Shown here: positions 17,736 through 27,539 of the stretch, in pieces
Layout: each line of letters opens with the position of its first letter
How positions within the stretch are numbered: position 1 is the first letter of the stretch
NCBI RefSeq assembly: GCF_003429085.1
Contig: NZ_QVTC01000016.1
Span: 1-62,229 of the forward strand
DNA length: 62,229 bases
DNA from: Bacillus sp. V59.32b
GTDB taxonomy: Bacteria > Bacillota > Bacilli > Bacillales > DSM-1321
Reading direction: 5' to 3'
Notes under the pieces: model-generated
Told to the model about the DNA's origin: nothing
What the model saw: the letters and a program-made list of their open reading frames with translations, nothing else
Databases searched by the model: none
Made by a program: the position numbers and the translations under genes

Positions 17736-18464
17736 TTGGAATATAAAAAAATTAAACCAAAGAAAATATATGAGGAAGTCGCTGAGACCATTTACGACTT
17801 GATTAGGACTGGAGCACTAAAGCCAGGCGAAAAACTTGATTCCGTCCAGCAGCTCGCCGAAAATTTTCAAGTTGGCCGCTCTGCGATAAGGGAAGCGTTG
17901 ACGTCTTTAAAAGCGATGGGACTTATTGAAATCAGGCAAGGCGAAGGCACATACATTAAGGAATTTGAAACAGAACAAATTGCATTCCCATTGTCCACTG
18001 CCATTCTGATGAACCAGGAAGACATTGCCCACCTTTTAGAGGTCAGGAAAATCATCGAAACCGGGACGGCATACGCGGCAGCAAAAAAAAGAACGGACGA
18101 ACAGCTTTTGGCCATGGAAGAAGCCTTAGAAGAAATGCGCCTTATTAACGGAAATGAAGAACTCGGAGAAAAAGCGGATCTTCAATTTCATTTTTCCATT
18201 GCCAAGGGTTCACAAAATCCGTTGCTAATCAACCTGATGAATCATGTTTCGGGATTGATGGGTGAAACAATGAAAGAAACCCGCCGCCTTTGGCTGTATT
18301 CGAAACAAACAACAACAGACAGGCTTTATGAAGAACATCTCGCTATCTATCATGCTATAAAACGGCAGGATGCGGAAAAAGCAAGAACCATCATGCTTGA
18401 ACATATTGAAAATGTTGAAGGTGTCCTTACGAAATACTTAAAACAAACGAAATCCCCAAAATAA
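17736..18464 (+). CDS. lutR: GntR/FadR-family regulator of lactate genes
   Basis: 242 residues. The N-terminal GntR winged helix contains GALKPGEKLDSVQQLAENFQ and VGRSAIREALTSLKAMGLIE; the C-terminal FCD domain (residues ~85-230) is all-helical with the Asp and His residues of a metal/ligand site (ADLQFHFSIAKGSQN, EEHLAIYHAI). FCD regulators usually release DNA on binding the substrate, here probably lactate. The TTG at 17736 has GGAGG at proper spacing. Divergent from lctP and just upstream of lutABC; named by position and family. Confidence 0.85.
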   Translation: MEYKKIKPKKIYEEVAETIYDLIRTGALKPGEKLDSVQQLAENFQVGRSAIREALTSLKAMGLIEIRQGEGTYIKEFETEQIAFPLSTAILMNQEDIAHLLEVRKIIETGTAYAAAKKRTDEQLLAMEEALEEMRLINGNEELGEKADLQFHFSIAKGSQNPLLINLMNHVSGLMGETMKETRRLWLYSKQTTTDRLYEEHLAIYHAIKRQDAEKARTIMLEHIENVEGVLTKYLKQTKSPK

Positions 18465-18477
18465 ATGCACCCAAAAA

Positions 18478-18509
18478 CCACCTCTTTTTTTAAAAAGGTG
18501 TTTTTTTTC
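18478..18509 (+). terminator. Probable terminator of lutR
   Basis: CACCTCTTTTTTT pairs with AAAAAGGTG, followed by eight T residues. It is weak in GC but well placed after the lutR stop. Confidence 0.6.
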
Positions 18510-18573
18510 AAAAAAGAGTGTAACCCCTTTCAAAATTTGTTACGATTATAGTAATATTATTTTGAATATTTGT

Positions 18574-18601
18574 TATAATGTTAGCCAAGTCATCTGATGA
18601 C
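18574..18601 (+). promoter_or_regulatory. lutABC -10 element and putative LutR operator
   Basis: TATAAT at 18574-18579 is followed after ten bases by GTCATCTGATGAC at 18589-18601, identical to the palindrome before lctP. The -35 region (GTAATA at 17-bp spacing) is poor. The operator would overlap the transcription start region, consistent with repression. Confidence 0.7.
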
Positions 18602-18651
18602 CAGTTCATCACATCCATATGATAATGAAATTGATTCAAGGAGATGTTGAT

Positions 18652-19368
18652 ATGAAAGTAACTCTTTTTGCAACATGCTTAGTAGATATGTTTCAAAGTG
18701 ATGTTGGAAAAGCAACGGTAGAACTGCTGGAGCGGCTAGGATGCGAAATAGATTTTCCTGAATCCCAGGTGTGCTGTGGACAGCCCGCTTATAACAGCGG
18801 ATATGTAAAAGAATCCAAGGAAGCCATGAAGAAGATGATCGAAGCATTCGAAAGCGCCGAATACGTTGTATCTCCATCCGGATCATGTACGGCGATGTTC
18901 AAGGAATATCCTCATCTTTTTAAAGGCGACAGCGAATGGGAGCCAAGGGCAAAAAAACTCGCCGAGAAAACGTACGAGCTGACCCAATTCATCGTCGATG
19001 TTTTAAAAATTGAAGATGTGGGCGCACGCTTTGAAGGCAAGGTTACCTATCATACCTCCTGCCATATGACAAGATTGCTTGGTGTAACAACAGCACCTAT
19101 GACTCTATTGAAACATGTAAAAGGCTTAGAATTTTCGATGCTGCCCAATAAGGAACAGTGCTGTGGCTTCGGGGGAACTTTCTCAGTTAAGATGGCGCAA
19201 ATTTCCGAGCAAATGGTAGACGAAAAGGTCCTGCATGTTGAAGAAACAGGGGCTGATTATTTAATTGGAGCGGATGCCGGATGTATGATGAACATCGGCG
19301 GACGAATTGAAAGAACAGGAAAACCAATCAAAGTGTTGCATATTGCTGAAGTGTTAAACAGCCGTTGA
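18652..19368 (+). CDS. lutA: L-lactate utilization protein A (CCG-domain Fe-S subunit)
   Basis: 238 residues with two CCG domains: [11 protein letters not shown] at ~43 and [12 protein letters not shown] at ~169, plus SCHMTRLLG. LutABC together oxidise L-lactate to pyruvate through Fe-S centres. The start ATG at 18652 follows AAGGAGATG. First gene of lutABC; the palindromic operator lies 50 bases upstream. Confidence 0.93.
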   Translation: MKVTLFATCLVDMFQSDVGKATVELLERLGCEIDFPESQVCCGQPAYNSGYVKESKEAMKKMIEAFESAEYVVSPSGSCTAMFKEYPHLFKGDSEWEPRAKKLAEKTYELTQFIVDVLKIEDVGARFEGKVTYHTSCHMTRLLGVTTAPMTLLKHVKGLEFSMLPNKEQCCGFGGTFSVKMAQISEQMVDEKVLHVEETGADYLIGADAGCMMNIGGRIERTGKPIKVLHIAEVLNSR

Positions 19369-19418
19369 ACCAGCGAAGATAAATGGCACAAAAATATTTA
19401 AGGATGGAGGAACTTCCT

Positions 19419-20843
19419 ATGACAATGAAAATCGGGACAGGCGATTTCAAAGAACGCGTTGACCAAGGAATCAATGATGCTTTTATGCGCGGAGCTGTTG
19501 CCGGGGCACAGGAACGAATGGGCACGCGCCGGAATGATGTGATCTCTGAACTGAACTGGGAGGACTGGCGTTCACACGGAGAAGAAATTCGCCAGCACGT
19601 TCTCGAGAATTTGGATTATTATTTAGAGCAGCTTAGCGAAAATGTTGCAAAACGCGGAGGCCATGTATTCTTTGCGCAAACCGGCGAGGAAGCAAATGAA
19701 TATATCCGAGAGGTTATTGCCAAAAAAGATGCAAAAAAAGTCGTGAAATCAAAATCAATGGTAACGGAAGAAATTTCGTTAAATGCCGCTTTGGAACAAG
19801 CCGGCTGTGAAGTCATTGAAACGGATCTCGGGGAATATATCCTCCAGGTCGATGACCATGATCCTCCCTCTCACATCGTAGTACCGGCATTACATAAAAA
19901 CAAAGAGCAAATCCGCGATGTATTCACAGAGAAACTCGGCTATCAACTAACCTCCAAACCGGAGGAACTGGCCGGGCACGCCCGAAAAAAACTGCGCGAG
20001 GAATTCATGACCGCCGATGTCGGAATCACCGGATGCAATTTTGCCGTTGCTGAAACCGGCTCATTCAGCCTCGTTACAAACGAAGGAAATGCTGACCTTG
20101 TTACCTCCCTGCCGAAAACGCAAATTACCGTGATGGGAATGGAACGGATTGTTCCGACCTTTGAAGAAATGGAAGTGCTTGTCAGCCTGTTGACCAGAAG
20201 CGCGGTCGGCCAAAAGCTAACAAGTTATATCACCGTCCTGACCGGTCCGCGGGAAGAACTCGATGTTGACGGCCCGGAGGAATTCCACCTCGTCATCGTC
20301 GATAATGGACGTTCAAACATTTTAGGCGGCGAGTTTCAATCTGTCCTGCAATGTATCCGCTGCGCGGCATGCGTAAATGCCTGCCCGGTCTACCGCCATG
20401 TCGGCGGACATTCGTATGGATCCATCTACTCAGGGCCGATTGGAGCCGTATTATCTCCGTTGCTGGGAGGATACGAAGAGTATAAAGAACTTCCTTATGC
20501 ATCTACCCTGTGCGCGGCATGTACGGATGCATGCCCGGTGAAAATTCCGTTGCACGATTTGCTTCATAAGCACCGGCAAGTCATTGTCGAAAAGGAAGGC
20601 AAAGCGCCCATTTCCGAAAAACTGGCGATGAAGGCATTTGGCTTAGGGGCCGCCTCACCGATGCTGTATAAGATGGGATCAAAAATTGCGCCAACAGCGA
20701 TGAATCCATTTACAGATGGGGATCGAATTTCAAAAGGGCCGGGTCCATTAAAAGCTTGGACCGAAATCCGCGAGTTTCCAGCTCCGAATAAAGAGAGATT
20801 CCGAGATTGGTTTAAAAATAGAGAAAAAGGGGGCCAACAATGA
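19419..20843 (+). CDS. lutB: L-lactate utilization protein B (Fe-S/LUD domain)
   Basis: 474 residues. The N-terminal LUD domain (residues ~60-290) contains [13 protein letters not shown] and VTNEGNADL; two 4Fe-4S motifs follow ([12 protein letters not shown] at ~309 and CAACTDACP at ~366). The ATG at 19419 after GGAGG gives [14 protein letters not shown], as in known LutB proteins. It overlaps lutC by four bases. Confidence 0.93.
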   Translation: MTMKIGTGDFKERVDQGINDAFMRGAVAGAQERMGTRRNDVISELNWEDWRSHGEEIRQHVLENLDYYLEQLSENVAKRGGHVFFAQTGEEANEYIREVIAKKDAKKVVKSKSMVTEEISLNAALEQAGCEVIETDLGEYILQVDDHDPPSHIVVPALHKNKEQIRDVFTEKLGYQLTSKPEELAGHARKKLREEFMTADVGITGCNFAVAETGSFSLVTNEGNADLVTSLPKTQITVMGMERIVPTFEEMEVLVSLLTRSAVGQKLTSYITVLTGPREELDVDGPEEFHLVIVDNGRSNILGGEFQSVLQCIRCAACVNACPVYRHVGGHSYGSIYSGPIGAVLSPLLGGYEEYKELPYASTLCAACTDACPVKIPLHDLLHKHRQVIVEKEGKAPISEKLAMKAFGLGAASPMLYKMGSKIAPTAMNPFTDGDRISKGPGPLKAWTEIREFPAPNKERFRDWFKNREKGGQQ

Positions 20844-21559
20844 TGCAAGGCACCATTCAAAACCAAGAGACATTTCTAAATCAAATCGCAAGCCGTCTTG
20901 GCCGGGAACGCTTATCTGCCCCAGTTCCACGTCCTGCGTGGAAATACCAACCCCAAGAAGAAGTGCTGAAGGACGCCACGGCGGACGAGTTGGTCGAAGT
21001 TCTAAAAACCCATTGTTTAAAGATCCATACAAGTCTAGTACTGACCGACTTAAATGGCTTGCCCGAAACCCTCGAAAAAACGGTTGCGGACTATGGCAAT
21101 GAATCGATTGTGACATGGAAAGATCAAAGGTTTTCTGATTGGGGTCTTGATCCATTATTAAAAGATACTCTGCCCCGGCAAAATATTGACGTTTATGAAT
21201 GGGACCATACGAAAGGGCACGAAAACATCCGGCAGGCTGAAAAAGCCAATATCGGAATCACAATCAGTGAAATCACCCTCGCTGAATCAGGTACCGTTGT
21301 CTTGTTCAGTGATAAGGATAAAGGCAGGACAGTTAGCTTCCTCCCGAAAAGCTTTGTCTGCTTAGTTCCCAAAAGCACCTTAGTCCCGCGCATGACCCAG
21401 GCTGCAAAGATCATGCGGGAAAGACATCTGCAGGGTGAGATGGCATCATGCGTCAACTTCATTACCGGCCCAAGCAACTCAGCTGATATCGAGTTGAATT
21501 TGGTCGTAGGTGTGCATGGTCCGATTAAGGCGACTTATATTCTGATTGATGATTTGTAG
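20840..21559 (+). CDS. lutC: L-lactate utilization protein C (LUD domain)
   Basis: 239 residues; N-terminus [12 protein letters not shown] and a C-terminal LUD domain with [14 protein letters not shown] and [27 protein letters not shown] core, including the SADIE motif that is invariant in LutC. Last gene of the lactate operon, followed by a strong terminator. Confidence 0.92.
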   Translation: MMQGTIQNQETFLNQIASRLGRERLSAPVPRPAWKYQPQEEVLKDATADELVEVLKTHCLKIHTSLVLTDLNGLPETLEKTVADYGNESIVTWKDQRFSDWGLDPLLKDTLPRQNIDVYEWDHTKGHENIRQAEKANIGITISEITLAESGTVVLFSDKDKGRTVSFLPKSFVCLVPKSTLVPRMTQAAKIMRERHLQGEMASCVNFITGPSNSADIELNLVVGVHGPIKATYILIDDL

Positions 21560-21626
21560 GACAGGACTAGTGACGCCGATTTATAAAAATAGATTTGGGA
21601 TAATTGCATTCATGATCAATGGATTG

Positions 21627-21682
21627 AAAAAGCAGACAGTGCAGCGAGGATCTTTTAAAGATTCCCGTGCTGTCTGCTTTTT
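21627..21682 (+). terminator. Terminator of lutABC
   Basis: AAAAGCAGACAG and CTGTCTGCTTTTT pair across a 30-base interior; the plus strand ends in a T-tract. Confidence 0.85.
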
Positions 21683-21766
21683 GTTTGATTTAGTTGCTGA
21701 AAGGTATTCATTACTAGACATGGCTAACTAGCATTTCATTTTGGTGATTCGCTTCACAAAATCATG

Positions 21767-23113
21767 TTATTTTCTGATTAAGCTATAAATAGAAGCCCCA
21801 ACCAAGTCCCCCGCTTCTTTAAGGCGCTCTGGACTAATATGTTCAAGCGTATCAAGCGGAGTATGGTAATATGGCTCTAAATTAGCTGTTCCCGGCTCGC
21901 GGCGAATAAAGTTTACAGCTGGGATGCCTGCTTCATGAAAGGAAACATGGTCAGAAGCACCGCGCTGATACAGGATCAATTCTGAAGGGGTTCCGATTCT
22001 CTCCGCTGTTGCCTGTGCCGTATCCGAGACGATGTTAGCCTTCCCGTCAACTGTATTCATGAATATAGCTGATGCATTTTCCCATGAAGTCCCCACCATA
22101 TCCATGTTAAAGTTCCCGATGCTCCGGGCAATTTCATCATCGGTCAACTGGCTAACATAATGATGTGAACCAACCAGGCCGATCTCCTCTGCCCCCGCAA
22201 ATACAAAACGCAACTCCTTGTCTATTGGGTAGCTCTTCATCACACGCGCCAATTCTAAAGAGACCGCTGTCCCTGTAGCATTATCACTTGCCCCCGGTGC
22301 AAACGGTACGCTATCGTAGTGGGCAGATACGTGTAAAATGTCATGATTGCTCCCTTTTTTCGGCAGCTTGGTTGCGATAATGTTCTGTGATTTCACGTTT
22401 TCGATTCGTTCTATTTTCAATGTAACCGTTTTGTTTTGCATGACAACATCCTGTAATAAAGCCTCTCCACTAACTTTGGTGATACCGCCCACCGCAATCG
22501 GCACCTCGGCACCAAGGGATGGATTTAACGGGGCCGGTGAATCGACATTATTATAAATCAGTACCCCAATGGCGCCCGCCGCATAGGCATTGTCTACCTT
22601 TTGTTTAAATGTCAATCCTTCTCCCCTGGATATAAGAGCAATTTTTCCTGCCGCAGCTTCAGAAAAATCCGTCACCTTTCCATATCCGGCATTAAATAGT
22701 TCTGCAGTGATTCCCTCTTTTGACGTAGAGGCTGACCCCGCAGGGATTGTGACCAACACTTCCTTTTGGTCGCTTGTTTGCAAATGGCCCATCAGCCTGT
22801 CAGGTATACTGAATTCTTGAGTTTCTACTTTATAGCCATAAGACTGGAGCCGCTTTTTTATATATTCAGCTGCCATACGTTCCTCCTTGGTTCCCGTCAC
22901 GCGCGGGCCGATTCCTTTTGATAGCAGAGCCACATCGGCATACATCCGTTTAGCACTGACATTAGCCGTAATCTTTCGGTCAAAGGCTTTGGAATTTGGT
23001 TGTGTTACATTATGTACTGCGGCTTCTGCAGGGCCCGCAAAATCCACAGGCGCAAAATACAGACCTGAAGTTAGTAGAATCGTTGAGAGCATAATAGAAG
23101 AACGTTTTTTCAT
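21767..23113 (-). CDS. Secreted M28 aminopeptidase with PA domain
   Basis: 448 residues. The signal peptide covers ~1-32 (KKRSSIMLSTILLTSGLYFA, cleavage near AEA). A protease-associated (PA) domain lies at ~135-230 (AAGKIALISRGEGLTF, GAIGVLIYNN). The M28 zinc-peptidase domain follows: SAHYDS (first His), GASDNATGTAV (bridging Asp), AGAEEIGLVGSHHYV (catalytic Glu-Glu), MDMVGT, and a C-terminal YYHTPLDTLEH (last His). All metal ligands are present. It releases N-terminal amino acids outside the cell. Monocistronic. Confidence 0.92.
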   Translation of the reverse strand: MKKRSSIMLSTILLTSGLYFAPVDFAGPAEAAVHNVTQPNSKAFDRKITANVSAKRMYADVALLSKGIGPRVTGTKEERMAAEYIKKRLQSYGYKVETQEFSIPDRLMGHLQTSDQKEVLVTIPAGSASTSKEGITAELFNAGYGKVTDFSEAAAGKIALISRGEGLTFKQKVDNAYAAGAIGVLIYNNVDSPAPLNPSLGAEVPIAVGGITKVSGEALLQDVVMQNKTVTLKIERIENVKSQNIIATKLPKKGSNHDILHVSAHYDSVPFAPGASDNATGTAVSLELARVMKSYPIDKELRFVFAGAEEIGLVGSHHYVSQLTDDEIARSIGNFNMDMVGTSWENASAIFMNTVDGKANIVSDTAQATAERIGTPSELILYQRGASDHVSFHEAGIPAVNFIRREPGTANLEPYYHTPLDTLEHISPERLKEAGDLVGASIYSLIRK

Positions 23114-23343
23114 ATTTCTTGCCTCCTCAAGTATTCATTTCATAAAACCTATTCGCTTTCATTTCGTACAATCCTTTTTCAACTATAAAAACAAGGCTAT
23201 TAGACTAGCTTTTCTACACAACCAAAAATATTTTTTAGGACAAAGGTTTGGTCGTTAATATGAAAATATAAGTATTGATAGAAAAAACGATTGCCAGTGA
23301 AATTCTCAAATCATCCCATGAAAAAAACTGCATAAAACTAACA

Positions 23344-23368
23344 GTTTCCAGGCTGAATATCCGGGTAT
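23344..23368 (+). promoter_or_regulatory. SigB-like promoter of the CBS gene
   Basis: GTTTCC, 13-bp spacer, GGGTAT matches the general-stress consensus GTTTAA-N12-14-GGGWAW in ten of twelve positions and lies 42 bases before the start codon. Confidence 0.55.
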
Positions 23369-23410
23369 CTTTAAAGTAGAATCAAAAAAATTTTCTTAGG
23401 AGGAATTCCA

Positions 23411-23836
23411 ATGAAAATAGAAGAAGTGATGACGAGAGAGGTAGAATACTGTTCAGCTGATACGCCAATTTATAAGGTAGCGCAAAAAATGAAGGAGCTG
23501 GACGTCGGGGTCATCCCGATTTGTGAAGGAGACCAACTGACAGGTCTTGCGACAGACCGTGACCTGGTCATCAAAGCAATGGCCAGCGATATGCCAAACG
23601 ATACTCCCGTATCCAATGTGATGACACAAGACCCTGTCCGCGGAACGATTCATATGTCGGCAGAGGAAGCGGCCGATTTAATGGCCGATGTCCAAATCCG
23701 CCGCCTGCCAATCGTCGAGAATGGCAAATTAATTGGCATTGTCTCCCTGGGAGATCTCGCCGTGACAGAAAAACTCGACGGCGAAACGGAAGAAGCGCTC
23801 GAGGAAATCTCCACCCCGTCAAAACCGATGCAATAA
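23411..23836 (+). CDS. CBS-domain pair protein
   Basis: 141 residues consisting of two CBS motifs: MTREVEYCSADTPIYKVAQK with GLATDRDLVIKAM, and MTQDPVRGTIHMSAEEAADL with LIGIVSLGDLAV. Stand-alone CBS pairs bind adenosine nucleotides and act as energy or stress sensors. The acidic C-terminal tail is variable. TTAGGAGG precedes the ATG. The upstream SigB-like promoter suggests general stress control. Followed by a strong terminator. Confidence 0.88.
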   Translation: MKIEEVMTREVEYCSADTPIYKVAQKMKELDVGVIPICEGDQLTGLATDRDLVIKAMASDMPNDTPVSNVMTQDPVRGTIHMSAEEAADLMADVQIRRLPIVENGKLIGIVSLGDLAVTEKLDGETEEALEEISTPSKPMQ

Positions 23837-23841
23837 ATAGC

Positions 23842-23878
23842 CAAAGGGTGTCCCGTGAATCTCGCGGGACACCCTTTT
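23842..23878 (+). terminator. Terminator of the CBS gene
   Basis: AAAGGGTGTCCCG and CGGGACACCCTTTTT form a long stem with a T-tract on the plus strand. Confidence 0.9.
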
Positions 23879-23902
23879 TATGTTGAAATTTGTGTTTACT
23901 AC

Positions 23903-24520
23903 TTAAGCCCCCGAATATGCCAACCGATAAATTAAAAACCTTTCATTAGCATTGTCCTCATAAAAATGAGGCAGAATTACTTCCTCCTTCAATTCAAAAG
24001 AGGTGTCGTTTTCCAGGAAATAAATATAATCTTCTGATGGATAATAGAGAACCAGGTCTACCTCCCTTCTTTCCTCTTCTACAGAAAATAAGATATTGTT
24101 AATGATATTCATGAATACTTGTATCGAAAATGGATTAAAAAAATAGAACCTATTGTCGGATGGATCAATTTTGTATTCTTCCGCAAAGCAATAATGGAGA
24201 TGAATTTTATCTTTACTCTGTTTATATTTTTTCAAATAACGATTTCTATTTGCAACTGCTTCTTGATAAAGGGTTTCGTTCATCTCTACTCCTACAACCG
24301 TTGCATGAGATAAATAATTGATATAAAAGATTAATCGGCCTTTTCCACACCCAAAGTCGACAACGCGGTCGCTGCTGTTCCATTTATATATATTAAATAA
24401 TTCTTCCAGGGCACGATATGGGGTTGCCTCATAACGGTGATAATGCAGCGACTTATGAAAACCCTTTTGGTCTCCTTCTGTTTTTACGTTCAGTAATTTA
24501 TCGTAATCCTTCTGCTTCAT
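23903..24520 (-). CDS. Class I SAM-dependent methyltransferase
   Basis: 205 residues. Motif I is VVDFGCGKGRLIFYINYL, followed by VVGVEMNE (motif II), and FYFFNPFSIQVF replaces the usual post-motif II acidic loop. The N-terminal region is rich in Y/H (KSLHYHRYEATPYRAL). The NPF motif after strand 4 resembles methyltransferases acting on amino or ring nitrogens, but the substrate is not predictable. Monocistronic. Confidence 0.8.
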   Translation of the reverse strand: MKQKDYDKLLNVKTEGDQKGFHKSLHYHRYEATPYRALEELFNIYKWNSSDRVVDFGCGKGRLIFYINYLSHATVVGVEMNETLYQEAVANRNRYLKKYKQSKDKIHLHYCFAEEYKIDPSDNRFYFFNPFSIQVFMNIINNILFSVEEERREVDLVLYYPSEDYIYFLENDTSFELKEEVILPHFYEDNANERFLIYRLAYSGA

Positions 24521-24555
24521 CGATTTTCTCCTCGTGACCCTCTATTCTTATATTG

Positions 24556-24587
24556 AAAAAAGGCGCCCAATAAATCGAGCGCCCTTC
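24556..24587 (-). terminator. Terminator of the DHA2 efflux gene
   Basis: AAGGCGC pairs with GCGCCCTT with one bulge; the minus strand runs into TTTTTTC. Confidence 0.65.
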
Positions 24588-24614
24588 TTCAGATACATTA
24601 TTCTAAGTTAGCAT

Positions 24615-26120
24615 TTAGTTACTGCCAGCTGATTTTTCTGCGAGCGTATCATCCGCCGGTTTTGCCCGTTTGATAAAGAAAGCAAGAACAAGTGCAACAG
24701 CAGCAACAAAAGCTGACACAAGGAAAGCATCATTAATTCCTTCCAGCATGGCTTTCATGCCGATTTGAAGCTTCATTTCAGCTAATGCAGCTTTCGATGG
24801 CTCGCCTGCCGCATTTTTCATAGCCTCATTCGTGTATTCAATGGCATAGGATTCCGTACGAGTCGACATAATCGTGACTAACAACGCTGTACCAATGGCA
24901 CCGGATACCTGCTGTAATGTATTGTTCATCGCGGTACCATGCGGATAAAAACGTGATGGCAACTCATTTAATCCATTTGTCGAAACCGGCATCATTACCA
25001 GTGACATGCCGAACATCCGTATAGCGTGCATAATCGTTAGGTAGGTATAAGATGTCTCAGCCGTTAGCACGCTGAAATAATAAGTCGATACGGTTGTAAT
25101 GATTAACCCAATGATCGCCAACATACGTCCGCCATACTTATCGAACAATCTTCCGGTAATTGGTGACATAAAGGCATTCAAAATCGCCCCTGGCAGCATC
25201 ATTAAGCCCGCATCGAGCGGAGAGATCCCGCGGATTGTTTGGACATAAATCGGCAAGAGCAGCATACCAGAAAACATCGCCATCGTAACGACCATCGAAA
25301 TGACCGAGGATAAGGCAAACATCGGATATTTAAAGATCCTGAAATTCAGCATCGGCGATTCCATCTTTAATTGGCGTAAAATAAACCATATCAAAGCAGC
25401 TATTCCAATGACGATCGTCCCGTAGACCTGGGGGCTATCCCAACCTTTATTGCCGGCAGAGCTAAATCCATACAACAGCCCTCCAAACCCTACACTCGAT
25501 AACGCAAGCGAAAGTAAATCAAGGCGGATATCCACTTTTCCTTTCTTATCCTTAAGCAAGAAAAAGCCAAGCAAGAAAACGATAACAGCAATTGGCGTTA
25601 CAAAGTGGAACAGCATTCTCCAGTCATAATGTTCAATAATCCAGCCTGATAAAGTCGGTCCAATCGCTGGCGCAAACATTAAAATCAAACCGAAGACACC
25701 CATCGCCGCTCCCCTTTTTTCGATTGGGAAGCTGACTAACATGACATTCATCAAGAGCGGCATCATAATCGCCGATCCTGAAGCCTGAACCATACGAGCA
25801 GTCAATAACACCGGAAAAGCATGGGCAATCCCAGCAATAATGGTACCGGCCAAAAATAAGCCCATGGCTACCAGGAATAATCGGCGGACAGAATATTTTT
25901 GAATTAAAAAAGCAGTAGCCGGAATCAAGATCCCATTGACTAGCATAAAGCCTGTTGTCAGCCACTGCACGGTCGTTGCGTCCACATCCAAGTCCACCAT
26001 TATGGAAGGCAAAGCAATATTTAATAGCGTATTATTTAAGAATGCAATAAAAGCCCCAATCATCAACACCGCGATAATCCCGTACGGTGGACGATCAGTC
26101 TTATTTATGGAATGGTCCAT
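24615..26120 (-). CDS. DHA2-family multidrug efflux MFS transporter (14 TM)
   Basis: 501 residues with 14 membrane helices. The motif FLNNTLLNIALPSIMVDL in helix 1 and TARMVQASGSAIMMPLLM (motif C-like region) are typical of the EmrB/QacA branch (LmrB-type). Proton-driven export of lipophilic drugs is expected. It is divergent from a TetR gene 186 bp away, which probably represses it through the CCTGTA/TACAGG palindrome. Confidence 0.88.
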   Translation of the reverse strand: MDHSINKTDRPPYGIIAVLMIGAFIAFLNNTLLNIALPSIMVDLDVDATTVQWLTTGFMLVNGILIPATAFLIQKYSVRRLFLVAMGLFLAGTIIAGIAHAFPVLLTARMVQASGSAIMMPLLMNVMLVSFPIEKRGAAMGVFGLILMFAPAIGPTLSGWIIEHYDWRMLFHFVTPIAVIVFLLGFFLLKDKKGKVDIRLDLLSLALSSVGFGGLLYGFSSAGNKGWDSPQVYGTIVIGIAALIWFILRQLKMESPMLNFRIFKYPMFALSSVISMVVTMAMFSGMLLLPIYVQTIRGISPLDAGLMMLPGAILNAFMSPITGRLFDKYGGRMLAIIGLIITTVSTYYFSVLTAETSYTYLTIMHAIRMFGMSLVMMPVSTNGLNELPSRFYPHGTAMNNTLQQVSGAIGTALLVTIMSTRTESYAIEYTNEAMKNAAGEPSKAALAEMKLQIGMKAMLEGINDAFLVSAFVAAVALVLAFFIKRAKPADDTLAEKSAGSN

Positions 26121-26255
26121 GTTTTTCCCCCTATATACGTTCAGTTCATTATTTGTACTCTAATTTCAACACAAACTATATCTTATACCATCGGTTCAAA
26201 TATTGCAAAGCAAAAACAGCACGATGTTTACTATGTTTGTTAAAACAAGATAAAT

Positions 26256-26278
26256 CCTGTACTATAAATTTATACAGG
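26256..26278. promoter_or_regulatory. Putative operator of the divergent TetR regulator
   Basis: CCTGTA and TACAGG are exact inverted repeats separated by 11 bp in the space between the efflux and tetR genes, 28 bases before the tetR start codon. The symmetry and position fit a TetR-type autoregulatory operator. Confidence 0.5.
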
Positions 26279-26306
26279 CAGTATAACTGAAAATAAGGGT
26301 GATTAC

Positions 26307-27200
26307 ATGAACGAAAGGAAAGAGCATGTCATAAAAGCGGCGCACCACTTGTTTACTGACAATGGCTTTCAAAATACATCCATTCAAGACATATTGGACT
26401 ATAGCGGGATTTCGAAAGGAACATTTTATAATTACTTTTCCTCTAAAAACGAGTTATTAATCACTCTTTTCACAACTCTCTATAAAAAGTTGGAAAAGGA
26501 CCGCAATGAATTGCTCATCGGCCAGGATCCCTCCAATATTGAAATCTTCATTAAGCAAATCGAATTGCAAATGAAGACAAATCGGGCTAATAAGCTCATT
26601 ACCCTTTTTGAAGAAGTACTCGTTTTGAATGATCCGGATTTTAAAGAATTCATGAAACAAGGCCAGTTCAGAATGATTCGCTGGTTATACCATCGGTTCA
26701 TAGACATCTTTAGCGAAAGCAAGAAACCTTATTTGCTGGATTGCGCGATCATGTTCCTGGGAATTCTGCACCACAACCTTAAATATCAAGCGATAGCAAC
26801 CCAATCAAACCAAAGCATTCACCATGTAGTCCGTTATAGCGTAGAGCGAATCGTCAAGATCGTTGACGAAGTGTCCGTTGCTGGCGATCAATTAATCCAG
26901 CCCGAGCTTTTGGACAGCTGGCTTCCAAACAATCAGAAAACCGATCCGGCGCTCCAACAGAAGCTTTCCCATACTTTATTGGAGTTAAGAAAAACGCTAG
27001 GCGATAATCAAGATCAGGCGAAATATATGGAGTTATTGGACTTTATCCAGGACGAGTTGCTGAATTCAAAGAATCCCAGAAAGTTTCTCGTAGAGAGCGC
27101 CCTTTTATCTTTAAAAGAGGGTCGGCAATTTTTTGAAGAAAAGCAGCTCGAAAATCTTGAAGAGCTGGTGATGGCTTTTTTCAGCAAGAATGAGGAATAA
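26307..27200 (+). CDS. TetR/AcrR-family regulator, long form
   Basis: 297 residues. The N-terminal HTH is AAHHLFTDNGFQNTSIQDIL followed by YSGISKGTFYNYFSSKNELL. The C-terminal ligand domain is unusually long (about 240 residues; most TetR proteins total 190-220) and ends in a predicted helical extension. Expected to sense substrates of the neighbouring pump. AATAAGGGTGATTAC precedes the ATG. Confidence 0.85.
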   Translation: MNERKEHVIKAAHHLFTDNGFQNTSIQDILDYSGISKGTFYNYFSSKNELLITLFTTLYKKLEKDRNELLIGQDPSNIEIFIKQIELQMKTNRANKLITLFEEVLVLNDPDFKEFMKQGQFRMIRWLYHRFIDIFSESKKPYLLDCAIMFLGILHHNLKYQAIATQSNQSIHHVVRYSVERIVKIVDEVSVAGDQLIQPELLDSWLPNNQKTDPALQQKLSHTLLELRKTLGDNQDQAKYMELLDFIQDELLNSKNPRKFLVESALLSLKEGRQFFEEKQLENLEELVMAFFSKNEE

Positions 27201-27234
27201 ATTATATTGCCGAAAAAGAAGATGGTGACAAAAA

Positions 27235-27379
27235 ATGACGCCTGAGCAAAATAGAATCGAAGAAGATATTAAATGCTATGAAGAAGCATTTGGCTTCCCG
27301 CAAAGCTGGTGAAAATGCTGAGGAGCTATTAAAAATTGGAAACAGAGAAGAAAAGTGGAGAACAGATAACATTGAGTAA
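27235..27379 (+). pseudogene. Small gene broken by one-base insertion
   Basis: MTPEQNRIEEDIKCYEEA reads from the ATG at 27235 and then hits a stop after a TTT run at ~27289. Removing one T continues as LASRKAGENAEELLKIGNRE..., ending at TAA 27377. The joined 47-residue product is highly charged and helical. A GGTGA site precedes the ATG. Unknown function; it may be a relic or a sequencing slip. Confidence 0.4.
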
Positions 27380-27482
27380 GCTATAACAGTCCGAAAAAGA
27401 TATTATTATCACTCGATTTCAGAGAAATTAGATAAGCTGAATCCCTCAAAAATATTAAAATTACCGTTCTTTCACTCCATGA

Positions 27483-27516
27483 AAAAAGCTCCTCTTCAAA
27501 CAAGAAGATGAGCTTT
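27483..27516 (-). terminator. Terminator-like hairpin behind the dioxygenase remnant
   Basis: AAAGCTCCTCTTC pairs with GAAGATGAGCTTT, with a T-tract on the minus strand. It is the expected terminator of the decayed dioxygenase gene. Confidence 0.7.
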
Positions 27517-27539
27517 ACTTATTTTCAGATTCCGAAGCA

